Shown here: piece after piece, positions 24,498 to 31,035 of the stretch | Layout: every line of letters begins with the position of its first letter | Position numbering within the stretch: position 1 is the stretch's first letter | DNA from: Planctomycetaceae bacterium | Lineage (GTDB): Bacteria; Planctomycetota; Planctomycetia; Pirellulales; UBA1268 | Assembly (NCBI GenBank): GCA_947453375.1 | Contig: CANGGT010000018.1 | Location: forward strand, 1 to 35,386 | Reading direction: 5' to 3' | DNA length: 35,386 nucleotides | The notes under the pieces: generated by a model | Told to the model about the DNA's origin: nothing | Database searches by the model: none | What the model saw: only the letters and a program-made list of their open reading frames with translations | Made by a program: the position numbers and the translations under genes

Positions 24498-24615
24498 CAG
24501 ACCTCGCCTGTTGTGGGGGGGGAGGACAGAGGGTTGAAAATCTGGAGCGGCACGAAAAAGATGCCGTCATAATCGCGCAAATCCTGCCACAAAATCGATT
24601 TTCTCCGCAAAAAAG

Positions 24616-24646
24616 CAGCGACTTGGAAAACCTTACAGCGACTTGG
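24616..24646. repeat. 11-bp direct repeat CAGCGACTTGG
   Basis: Two identical copies, 24616-24626 and 24636-24646, 20 bases apart, so on the same face of the helix. The second one runs into the -24 box (TGGCAC starts at 24644). The surrounding 24560-24635 is unusually AT-rich for this genome, with A-tracts and ATCGATTTT. Confidence 0.85.
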
Positions 24647-24659
24647 CACGGCGATTGCA
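24644..24659 (+). promoter_or_regulatory. sigma-54 (-24/-12) promoter of the PEP-CTERM gene
   Basis: TGGCACG (24644-24650), four bases, TTGCA (24655-24659). GG and GC are separated by exactly 10 bases, and every base of the TGGCACG-N4-TTGCW consensus is matched. Predicted start of transcription is about 24670, so the leader is about 104 bases, with a small GCGTGC/GCACGC hairpin (24720-24734). It points at the PEP-CTERM gene. The remainder of the 391-base gap (24383-24773) holds no gene. Confidence 0.85.
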
Positions 24660-24773
24660 TTTCAATCCCTTCGAGGAAGCGACCTCCGCCCTCCTCGCCA
24701 AACCATATTCCGAGTCAGAGCGTGCCCAGCACGCCGGCCGATTCAGCGAACGCGTTCAACTGGGAAGTCTTCC

Positions 24774-25601
24774 ATGAGCAATCCGTTGTTTGGTGGTCTT
24801 GTCGCTCGCCGTTTCTTCTCGGCGATCGTCGCTGGGCTCGCTCTGGCCGTCTCCACGGCAACCGCGACGGCAACCCCCATCATCACCGGACTCCATCTGA
24901 CCGGGACGGAATACTCGGTCGGCACTGGTGGCCAGGACAGCTTCTGGGAGGTCTACGCCTTCCCCAGCGCCTACACGAGCATCCCCGGGCCGATCACCCC
25001 GGGCTATCAGGCCTGGGTTTTCTCGGGCGGGGCTCCGATCGATAACGTTCCCGCGCCTTGGTATCCGGGACGCGGGAACGGCGGCTCGGACAACGTCGGT
25101 GCCAACGGCGCGCGGTGGATTGGTTTGCAGCAGGACAATGCCAACGCCCTCTTCCCCGGCAATTACCCGTCGCCGCAGTCGGACTACACCGTGATCTACC
25201 GGACGGCTTTCCAGTCCGATTCGACCGGAGTCGCCTACTTCAAGTTGCTCACCGCCGCCGACAACGCCATTTCGTTCTTCGTCGGCGGTTCAGTCGACAA
25301 CACCGAAATCTACATGCCCACGATGACCGGGGCCCAGATCGGCTTTGAGAAGCAGGGCTTGGGATTTCTCGGCTGGGTCAGTGGCGACGTTCCGGTTGTC
25401 GCCGGCACGAACTATCTCTACGCCGTTGTCCGCGACCGCTTCCAGGCAGACACGAACAACCCGAGCATCGGCAACTACGGCCAGACCGGGTTTCTTGTCG
25501 CCGCGGCCGTCCCGGAGCCCTCGTCGATCGTCCTCGCCGGCCTTGGAGCGGGCGTCATGGCGGTCGGAGCAATCCGTCGCCGCCTGAAGCGGTTGGCTTG
25601 A
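24774..25601 (+). CDS. PEP-CTERM sorting-domain protein
   Basis: Exported protein of 275 residues destined for exosortase-dependent sorting. Signal peptide residues 1 to about 33 (ARRFFSAIVAGLALAVSTATA), mature part rich in Gly/Asn/Tyr/Pro, C-terminal signal with VPEP at 246-249, a hydrophobic segment and the Arg cluster RRRLK. GGAAG lies 6 bases before the ATG. The mature region has repeated aromatic Gly-rich strands and YxVIYRTAF blocks, suggesting a beta-rich extracellular domain, no enzyme motif. It is lower in GC than its neighbours by eye. It is convergent with the next gene with only 11 bases between stops, and an exosortase (EpsH/XrtA type) is not in the window. Function unknown; PEP-CTERM proteins are often matrix proteins. 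Confidence 0.95.
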   Translation: MSNPLFGGLVARRFFSAIVAGLALAVSTATATATPIITGLHLTGTEYSVGTGGQDSFWEVYAFPSAYTSIPGPITPGYQAWVFSGGAPIDNVPAPWYPGRGNGGSDNVGANGARWIGLQQDNANALFPGNYPSPQSDYTVIYRTAFQSDSTGVAYFKLLTAADNAISFFVGGSVDNTEIYMPTMTGAQIGFEKQGLGFLGWVSGDVPVVAGTNYLYAVVRDRFQADTNNPSIGNYGQTGFLVAAAVPEPSSIVLAGLGAGVMAVGAIRRRLKRLA

Positions 25602-25612
25602 GGCGCAGCTGA

Positions 25613-27052
25613 TCAGCCCCGCCGCCCTGGGACAGGAACGTCGCACCGGGCGCCGAAGTAGCCGGTCGCCTCGATGATCTTCGCCACCGCCGGATCGACC
25701 AGATCCTTCCACGATGGGTCGCCCGAGCAGATCCGCGAGCGGACCTCCTCGCTCGAGTAAGTGCGCAGGGCACCGTCCTCGCAGGGGATCGACTGCACCA
25801 ACCCGTTGGCGAGGAGGTGCTGGAGGAGATGGCTCAGGTGTGGGGCCACCTTGAGCGTGTCGGCCGTGATCTTTCGGCCGTCGATCGGGTCGCGGGTGGG
25901 GTAGACGTAGAGCCGCACCGAGTGGGTGAAGAGGCGGCCGAAGGCCTCGAGGATCCCGCCTCCCAAATCCCGGTAGTGGGATTCGTTGAACAGTTCGCGG
26001 AGGAGGGGCACACCGAGCACGATTCCCGTTCGCTCGACATTCCGCTTGGCGAGGTAGTCGGCGAGCCGATGGAACGGCCCGAGATCGCTGACAAGGACGA
26101 GCTTGCGGATCGCCGAGAGGAGATCGACTCGGGCGAGGAAGTCGGCATCATCGACCTTGCCGGTGTCCCGGAGGTTGTTCATGGTGATCTCCATGATCTC
26201 CACGACCGGTTGATCGGCCTCGGCCGAGGCCCCCTCGGCATCGCCGGCAAAGAGTATCGAGGCCGACGCGAGCATCTCGAGATTGAGACGCGTCACCGGA
26301 CAGAACCGCCCGCGCTCGAGGAGCACCCGGCGCCGGCGGATCGCCTCCGAGGCGAGCAACGGCTGGCCGTCGGTGCCAAACAACACCGCGTGGGTGAAGC
26401 CGATCCGCACCAGATGGAGCGCGAGGAGCCGATTGTCGACCCCGGCAAAGGCCGGCCCCCGCATGACCACCCAATCGACCTCGAGGCGCTCCCGACCGAC
26501 GTCGTCGAGGAGCGATTCGAGCAATTGATGGGGATCGCGCCAGTGATGGACACAGGCGTGGATGAGATTCACGCCGAGACGGCCGAGGGCATCCTGCTGG
26601 CGGGAATTGCTCGGATCGAGCAGCCGAACGTGGACGATGACGTCGTTCGGCGCGCCGCCGGGCTTGTCCTGGAAGCGGATCCCCATCCACGCATGCCAGT
26701 CGTTCCCGCCGGAGTGGGCTTTTGCGGCAGCGGTGTCGGCAAAGGCGAAGAACCGCGTGCCCGAGCCGCGTGATTCCTCGAGCCGTTCCCGGAGGAGGGA
26801 AAACTCGTGCTCGAGCATCTCCTCGACACGCTCCCGCGAGACATATCGGGGGGCCTTCCCGTAGATCGCATCGCTGACCTTCATGTCGTAGGCCGACATC
26901 GATTTGGCCACCGTGCCGGCCGCCCCCCCCACGGAAAAGAACCACCGCGCCACCTCCTGACCGGCCCCGATCTCGGCGAACGTGCCGTAGATCTGCCGGT
27001 CGATGTTGATGGCCAGGGCACGCTGGGCGATCGGGTCGGCGGCGTCGCTCAT
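25613..27052 (-). CDS. conserved protein of unknown function (479 residues)
   Basis: I do not recognise a domain with a known activity. Features: MSDAADPIAQRALAINIDRQIYGTFAEIGAGQEVARWFF at the N terminus, GGAAGTVAKSMSAYDMKVSDAIYG, then YVSRERVEEMLEHEF, a region HAWMGIRFQ...NDVIVHVRLLDPSN, a CVHHW, and a C-terminal STATE-like LYVYPTRDP and LQHLL. GGAGGA lies 6 bases before the ATG, and the codon usage is as in the neighbours. No signal peptide, no membrane segment; likely cytosolic. From memory related planctomycete proteins carry inconsistent names, and I give no name here. Between the PEP-CTERM gene (convergent) and the FHA gene (divergent). Confidence 0.7.
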   Translation of the reverse strand: MSDAADPIAQRALAINIDRQIYGTFAEIGAGQEVARWFFSVGGAAGTVAKSMSAYDMKVSDAIYGKAPRYVSRERVEEMLEHEFSLLRERLEESRGSGTRFFAFADTAAAKAHSGGNDWHAWMGIRFQDKPGGAPNDVIVHVRLLDPSNSRQQDALGRLGVNLIHACVHHWRDPHQLLESLLDDVGRERLEVDWVVMRGPAFAGVDNRLLALHLVRIGFTHAVLFGTDGQPLLASEAIRRRRVLLERGRFCPVTRLNLEMLASASILFAGDAEGASAEADQPVVEIMEITMNNLRDTGKVDDADFLARVDLLSAIRKLVLVSDLGPFHRLADYLAKRNVERTGIVLGVPLLRELFNESHYRDLGGGILEAFGRLFTHSVRLYVYPTRDPIDGRKITADTLKVAPHLSHLLQHLLANGLVQSIPCEDGALRTYSSEEVRSRICSGDPSWKDLVDPAVAKIIEATGYFGARCDVPVPGRRG

Positions 27053-27222
27053 CGGATTCCTCCGGGAATGGGAAGGCAGGGGTGAGGACGGACGGCTGGC
27101 CGTCCGCCTCCGGTCGACCGTTCGTCGTCGACGATTGTGCGCTTGCCAACGCGTTCCGCCCACCATCGACGCCCGAACGGCCGATTGACGACCGATCGTG
27201 GCCCAGGTGCGATGCCGCCCGA

Positions 27223-27250
27223 TTGGCAGCCCGGTACGAGGCGATACATT
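27223..27250 (+). promoter_or_regulatory. putative promoter of the FHA gene
   Basis: TTGGCA (27223-27228), 16-base spacer, TACATT (27245-27250); five and four of six consensus bases. The predicted start near 27257 gives a leader of about 40 bases that carries the ribosome site GGAGGG at 27282-27287. Confidence 0.45.
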
Positions 27251-27295
27251 GAAAGGAGCTTCGACACCGGTGGCCGGATCCGGAGGGATCGTTCC

Positions 27296-28153
27296 GTGGA
27301 CTCCCCAGTGCGACACCAGCCCCCCCCTGTGGCCGGGGCTTTCTTCGAAAGCTTCGACGGCTTGGCCCAACTTCTCAAGGCCCACTACGCCACCACGCCC
27401 GAGGCTATGGCCACCACGCCCGAGGCTACGGCGCTCGCTCCGCTGGCCGCCGCCGGGGCTGCCCAGGCCGTGGCCGAGGCCCTCCCTCAGGCAACGGTGG
27501 CCGACATCGAGGCAATCCCGTGGCGGCCGGGCAGACGCCCTCCGATGGCGCTTCTCCATGTCGTCGATGACGGCCGCGACAGCGGGGAGACGATCCGCCT
27601 CCGCGACGACACGCTCGTCGTCGGACGGCAGACCGGCAGCGTGAGTATCCCGCACGACCCGTTCCTCGGGGCGGACCACGCCCGGCTCGACCGGCTCCCT
27701 GGGGGCGGCTGGCTCCTCACCGACCTGGGCAGCGCCGACGGCACCTGGGTGCGGGTGATGACCGCCAAGCTCCGGCCGGGCACGCGATTCCAGATCGGCG
27801 GAACGCGACTGGTCTTCAGGCGGAGGGACGATGGCGCGGCGGAGTTCGCTCCGGCCGGCCGCGACGATCACGCTCCTCCGCTCCCCTGCCCTCCGCTGCC
27901 GTTCCTTCTCGGACGGACCGACGCGCTGCCGGGGCTCGAGGACCCTGGCCTGCCGACGCTCCTCCTCGACGATCCGTTCGTGAGTCCGATCCATGCCGAG
28001 GTGGTCGCCGGCCGCAGCGCCTGGCGGATCGTGAACCGCGGCCTCAACGGCCTCTGGGTGCGGATCGACGCGCCGGTCAGGCTCGACGCCGCCGCCCAGT
28101 TTCAGTGCGGCGACCAGCGATTCGTTCTCGAACCACTGGCCTCGGATTCCTGA
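27296..28153 (+). CDS. tandem FHA-domain protein
   Basis: Forkhead-associated domains bind phosphothreonine peptides; planctomycetes use many with Ser/Thr kinases. The 285-residue protein begins at GTG 27296, with GGAGGG 8 bases upstream. FHA 1 (about 100-180) has LVVGRQTGSVSIPH, DHARLDRL and DLGSADGTWVRV; FHA 2 (about 205-280) has FLLGRTDALPGL, SPIHAEVVAG and GLNGLWVRID. The N-terminal part (1-95) is Ala-rich and includes a 21-bp tandem duplication. No kinase, transmembrane segment or signal peptide. The partner kinase or target cannot be named from the sequence. Confidence 0.85.
   Translation: MDSPVRHQPPPVAGAFFESFDGLAQLLKAHYATTPEAMATTPEATALAPLAAAGAAQAVAEALPQATVADIEAIPWRPGRRPPMALLHVVDDGRDSGETIRLRDDTLVVGRQTGSVSIPHDPFLGADHARLDRLPGGGWLLTDLGSADGTWVRVMTAKLRPGTRFQIGGTRLVFRRRDDGAAEFAPAGRDDHAPPLPCPPLPFLLGRTDALPGLEDPGLPTLLLDDPFVSPIHAEVVAGRSAWRIVNRGLNGLWVRIDAPVRLDAAAQFQCGDQRFVLEPLASDS
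27389..27430 (+). repeat. 21-bp tandem duplication in the FHA gene
   Basis: Two adjacent 21-base units (27389-27409 and 27410-27430) differ at one base (T/C). They encode ATTPEAM and ATTPEAT, adding seven residues to the Ala-rich segment before the first FHA domain. Confidence 0.85.
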
Positions 28154-28208
28154 ATGGCCCCTGACGCCTGTTCCCGAGGGGCAGACAGCGTCGCAGCCTC
28201 CCCCCAGG

Positions 28209-28613
28209 TCAGTTGGAAGCCGGCGATCCGCGGAGCCACCCTGGCATCCTTTGCACCCGCCCCTCCCGGTCGACACACACCACGACCGTCGATCCGCTGG
28301 CGATGATCGTGGCGTCCCGGACCACCTCGTAGCCATGGCGCAGGCTCGCCCCCCCGGCCTTCTCGATCCAGGTGCGGATCGTGAGGAGATCGTCGTAATC
28401 AGCGGGCGCCTTGTAGGAACAGGTCGCCTCGGAGACCACGAGAAACACCCCGGCGTCCTCCAGTTCCCTGTAGGTAATGCCACTGGCCCGGAGCATCTCC
28501 GTGCGGGCCACCTCGAAGTAATTGAGGTAATTCGCGTGGTGGACGCGACGCTGTCCGTCGGTTTCTTGATATCGAACCCTCACCGTGATCTCGTGCGCAG
28601 GCGTGTCCGTCAT
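28209..28613 (-). CDS. acyl-CoA thioesterase, YbgC/4HBT type
   Basis: 134-residue hot-dog fold protein hydrolysing acyl-CoA thioesters. VRVRYQETDGQRRVHHANYLNYFEVARTEML is the family signature with the catalytic acid in ETD; the rest (DLLTIRTWIEKAGGASLRHGYEV) forms the hot-dog sheet. The ATG at 28613 has GAGGA 5-6 bases upstream; an ATG eight codons earlier (28637) has none. It is divergent from the ACT gene with about 180 bases between. Substrate is not known; in Gram-negatives such enzymes often accompany Tol-Pal, which is not here. Confidence 0.9.
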   Translation of the reverse strand: MTDTPAHEITVRVRYQETDGQRRVHHANYLNYFEVARTEMLRASGITYRELEDAGVFLVVSEATCSYKAPADYDDLLTIRTWIEKAGGASLRHGYEVVRDATIIASGSTVVVCVDREGRVQRMPGWLRGSPASN

Positions 28614-28644
28614 GGTCGTCCTCGTCTGTCTTGGCATGAAATCG

Positions 28645-28674
28645 TTGACCGGGGTGCCGGGAAGACTCTATTCT
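28645..28674 (+). promoter_or_regulatory. putative promoter of the ACT-domain gene
   Basis: TTGACC (28645-28650, five of six), 18-base spacer, TATTCT (28669-28674, four of six). Start of transcription expected near 28681, leaving a leader of about 113 bases before the GTG at 28794. Confidence 0.5.
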
Positions 28675-28688
28675 CTTTCTGCCAGGAT

Positions 28689-28708
28689 CCGGCAGGTGAG
28701 CCTGCCGG
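28689..28708 (+). promoter_or_regulatory. leader hairpin upstream of the ACT gene
   Basis: CCGGCAGG, TGAG loop, CCTGCCGG: a perfect 8-bp stem almost at the predicted 5' end of the transcript. It could protect the RNA or take part in regulation. Confidence 0.5.
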
Positions 28709-28755
28709 TTCCCGCGAACCTTAGGCCGCCGGGCCCTTGTCCGGGAAGCCGGAGA

Positions 28756-28797
28756 ATGCCGCCGGCCGCCGCCACCAGTGGAGTGCTGCAACCGTGA
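28756..28797 (+). CDS. possible 13-residue leader peptide
   Basis: ATG at 28756 with GGAAG 7 bases upstream, reading MPPAAATSGVLQP and stopping at TGA 28795-28797. This stop overlaps the GTG start of the ACT gene (GTGA), so translation of both could be coupled. No run of one amino acid that would point to a classic attenuator. Very short, so chance is possible. Confidence 0.3.
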   Translation: MPPAAATSGVLQP

Positions 28798-29294
28798 GCA
28801 TCGGCGACTCGGGTGAGGGTTCTGGGATCGGATTCGCCACGGCGCGCGGACGGAATTGGCCGACGCTCCGGCAATTCACGGTCTTTCTCGAGAATCGTGT
28901 CGGCCAGTTGCTCGAGGTGGTGCGCCGCTTCGACGGATCGAGGGTGAGAATCGTCGCCCTCTCGATCAACGATTCCGGCGAATGTGCCTTCGTTCGCTTC
29001 CTCGTCAGTCATCCCGAACAGGGGCGGGAGATCCTGGAGCGGGCGGGGCTGGCGATCATCGAGAGCGATCTGATCGGCGTCGAACTCCCCGACCATCCCC
29101 AGCCGCTCCTTCAGGTTTGCACGGCCCTCCTTCAGGCCGAGGTGAACATCATCCAGGCCTATCCGATCCTGGTCCGCCCCCGTGGACGCCCGGCGGTCGC
29201 CCTGATGGTCGACAACACCGAGATGGGGCTCGAGACCCTCGGCAAGCGTGGCTTCACGATGATCACCGAAGGGGATCTCGACGAGGACGACTGA
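28794..29294 (+). CDS. tandem ACT-domain protein
   Basis: 166 residues with two ACT folds. The first starts RQFTVFLENRVGQLLEVVRRFDGSRVRIVALSIN (about 25-85); the second includes VELPDHPQPLLQVCTALLQAEVNIIQAYPIL (about 97-155). ACT domains bind small ligands, mostly amino acids. No enzyme domain is attached, so the protein is a stand-alone sensor or regulatory subunit. The start GTG 28794 is 10 bases after GGAG. The acidic end EGDLDEDD is typical of planctomycete members seen by memory only. The ligand and target are unknown. Confidence 0.87.
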   Translation: MSIGDSGEGSGIGFATARGRNWPTLRQFTVFLENRVGQLLEVVRRFDGSRVRIVALSINDSGECAFVRFLVSHPEQGREILERAGLAIIESDLIGVELPDHPQPLLQVCTALLQAEVNIIQAYPILVRPRGRPAVALMVDNTEMGLETLGKRGFTMITEGDLDEDD

Positions 29295-29343
29295 CTTCCG
29301 GTCCGGCAGGCACTCGATTCAGAGGCCGCTCGTTTCGCGGGCG

Positions 29344-30087
29344 TCACTCGAACATGCCGTCGGGAAGCCCCTCGACCTGCCGGACGACGACTTTCTGGAT
29401 CGAATCCCAGGCGACGGCGGTGAGCGTGACCGACCCGTCCGCGGCCTGGCTGGCGAACAGCCCGTGGCTCCCCTGCGACCAGGCCGGCTCATACCACTCC
29501 GGGAGGATCACGCTTCCACCCACGAGGTGGAGCTCCACGATCCCGCCATGATCCCGTTCAGCCCACAGCCGGGCCACGAGGAGGGCGGTAGGATTGGCCA
29601 CCAGCGCCTTGGCCGGATCGCTCTCTCCCCCTCCAGTGCCCTCCTGCGGCGCCCCGCCGCCCCGCGCGGCGGGGCCGGCGTGGACTGACGGAGACAACGC
29701 AGGCCCAGCCCCGGGCGAAGGCGCCGTCGCTCCGATCGAAGACGCAATCGTGCCTGACGGCACGGCCGCCAGCGGCGGCGTCCATGCGGGGGGAGCCTGG
29801 AGGGTGATCGTCCCGTCTTCGCCCCCATGATGATCCCCCCCAGCGGCGAACACGTCGGCCTGAGCCGCCGCTGGCCGTCCGACGGAAGGGGTCGACGAAG
29901 CGGCGATCGCCACCGAAGATGACGGGATCACGACCGCAGTCCCGCATTTCGAGCAAGCGCCACGCTTCCCGGCGAGTTTGGCAGGAACGCTGATCCGGTG
30001 GCCGTTTGGGCACGGAAACGTGATGGTGGCGGCGGGGGACCGGGGGCCGTCGCCGGAAGACGACTGCGGGGATTTCGGGTCGGCCAC
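29344..30087 (-). CDS. zinc-ribbon protein with Ala/Pro/Gly linker
   Basis: 247-residue protein of unknown function. After an N-terminal stretch (ADPKSPQSSSGDGPRSPAATITFPC) follows a ribbon CPNGH...CSKCGTAVVIPS, in which the first pair is CPNGH (His in place of a second Cys). A long low-complexity linker rich in Ala, Pro and Gly then leads to a beta-rich C-terminal domain (WYEPAWSQGSHGLF, GSVTLTAVAWDSIQKVVVRQVEGLPDGMFE). GTG 30087 is the start, with GGAGGAGG 9 bases upstream. The divergent gene at 30335 begins with a similar ribbon, so they may be related. A minus-strand -10 (TAGAAT) is at 30165-30170 without a good -35. Confidence 0.7.
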   Translation of the reverse strand: MADPKSPQSSSGDGPRSPAATITFPCPNGHRISVPAKLAGKRGACSKCGTAVVIPSSSVAIAASSTPSVGRPAAAQADVFAAGGDHHGGEDGTITLQAPPAWTPPLAAVPSGTIASSIGATAPSPGAGPALSPSVHAGPAARGGGAPQEGTGGGESDPAKALVANPTALLVARLWAERDHGGIVELHLVGGSVILPEWYEPAWSQGSHGLFASQAADGSVTLTAVAWDSIQKVVVRQVEGLPDGMFE

Positions 30088-30164
30088 GGGACGCTTACCT
30101 CCTCCAGCGGCCACCCTCGGGCAGGCTGCGATCGCTGCGTGCCGTCGCCGGGCGCCTCGAATCC

Positions 30165-30170
30165 ATTCTA
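30165..30170 (-). promoter_or_regulatory. possible -10 box of the 29344-30087 gene
   Basis: TAGAAT on the minus strand matches five of six consensus bases. No clear -35 is seen 16-18 bases upstream, so the call is weak. Confidence 0.25.
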
Positions 30171-30197
30171 CCACCCACCGTCGTGGCAGCGCATGAC

Positions 30198-30226
30198 TTG
30201 ACGGCAGACCGGCAGCCTCTGACACT
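30198..30226 (+). promoter_or_regulatory. possible promoter of the 30335 gene
   Basis: TTGACG (30198-30203), 17-base spacer, GACACT (30221-30226). The -35 is strong (five of six), the -10 weak (three of six). Leader of about 100 bases. Confidence 0.3.
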
Positions 30227-30334
30227 TCCCCGCGGGTCGCTGGCCGTCCCCCGGTCTGGAGCCTTTGTCGGGGCGTGAGGGGATGATCGATCTTCGGGCG
30301 TCCGGGCCGTCACGTCTTTGATGCGGGTGAGATC

Positions 30335-30997
30335 ATGGCGATCCAGGTGTTGTGCGGTTCCTGCAAGTCGACCTTTACCGTCAGCGACCAGTTCGCCGGC
30401 CGGACCGGTCCGTGCCCGAAGTGCAAGAAGCCGATCACGATCCCGGCGGCCCCGGTGAAGGCCGTCGTCATCCACGAACCGGAGGCACCGTCGACGACGT
30501 CGACCGCGACTGGAAGGGCCCCGACGGCGCCCCTCAAGCGGATCGACCGCCCCGTGTCGGCGCTCCAGTGGACCCTCCTCGGCGCCGGGACGGTGCTGGC
30601 GATCGCAGCGGCCGCGATCGCCCGGGTCCAGTGGAGCGGCGCCCCACCGGCTTGGTTTCAACTGGCGGGGGCGGCCCTCCTCGCCATTCCCTGCGCGTAT
30701 CTCGGATATGTGGCGATCCGCGACCGTGAGCTCCAGCCCTACCAGGGCAGAAGCCTCGCGATCCGCACGCTCATCTGCGCGGCGGTCTACGTCGCGCTGT
30801 GGATCGCCCGGGGCTATCTCCCCGCCGAGATCGAGATGTGGGAGTGGCTCTACTACGCCCCGGCCTTCATCGCCGTCGGAGCCTTTGCAGCGTTTGCCTG
30901 CTTCGACTTCGAGACCGGATCGGCGATCGCGCACTTCTCGCTCTTCCTGATGGTCAGCGCGGCCCTGCGCTGGCTCGCTGGCGTCACCTCCATCTGA
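30335..30997 (+). CDS. zinc-ribbon polytopic membrane protein
   Basis: 220 residues. The N terminus AIQVLCGSCKSTFTVSDQFAGRTGPCPKCKKPITIP is a complete zinc ribbon (CxxC ... CxxC), the planctomycete style with a Gly/Ala-rich linker after it. Five hydrophobic segments follow (from about residue 75 to the end), with conserved-looking charged turns such as RDRELQPYQGRS and ARGYLPAEIEMWEW. Membrane topology: the ribbon is cytosolic by the positive-inside rule. The ATG has GGTGAG a few bases upstream. I do not recognise the family. Divergent from the zinc-ribbon gene at 29344. Confidence 0.75.
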   Translation: MAIQVLCGSCKSTFTVSDQFAGRTGPCPKCKKPITIPAAPVKAVVIHEPEAPSTTSTATGRAPTAPLKRIDRPVSALQWTLLGAGTVLAIAAAAIARVQWSGAPPAWFQLAGAALLAIPCAYLGYVAIRDRELQPYQGRSLAIRTLICAAVYVALWIARGYLPAEIEMWEWLYYAPAFIAVGAFAAFACFDFETGSAIAHFSLFLMVSAALRWLAGVTSI

Positions 30998-31035
30998 TCA
31001 GGCTTCACCGACGATTCCCTCCTCCGCGGTCCCCC

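Noticed and set aside
24578-24590. TGGCAGGATTTGC on the minus strand as a second -24/-12 promoter pointing to the EBP
   Set aside because: GG and GC are separated by 8 bases, not 10, which abolishes sigma-54 recognition.
25608-25617. GCTGATCAGC palindrome at the junction of two convergent genes as a terminator
   Set aside because: Ten bases with no loop to speak of and no T-run; too short to support a function.
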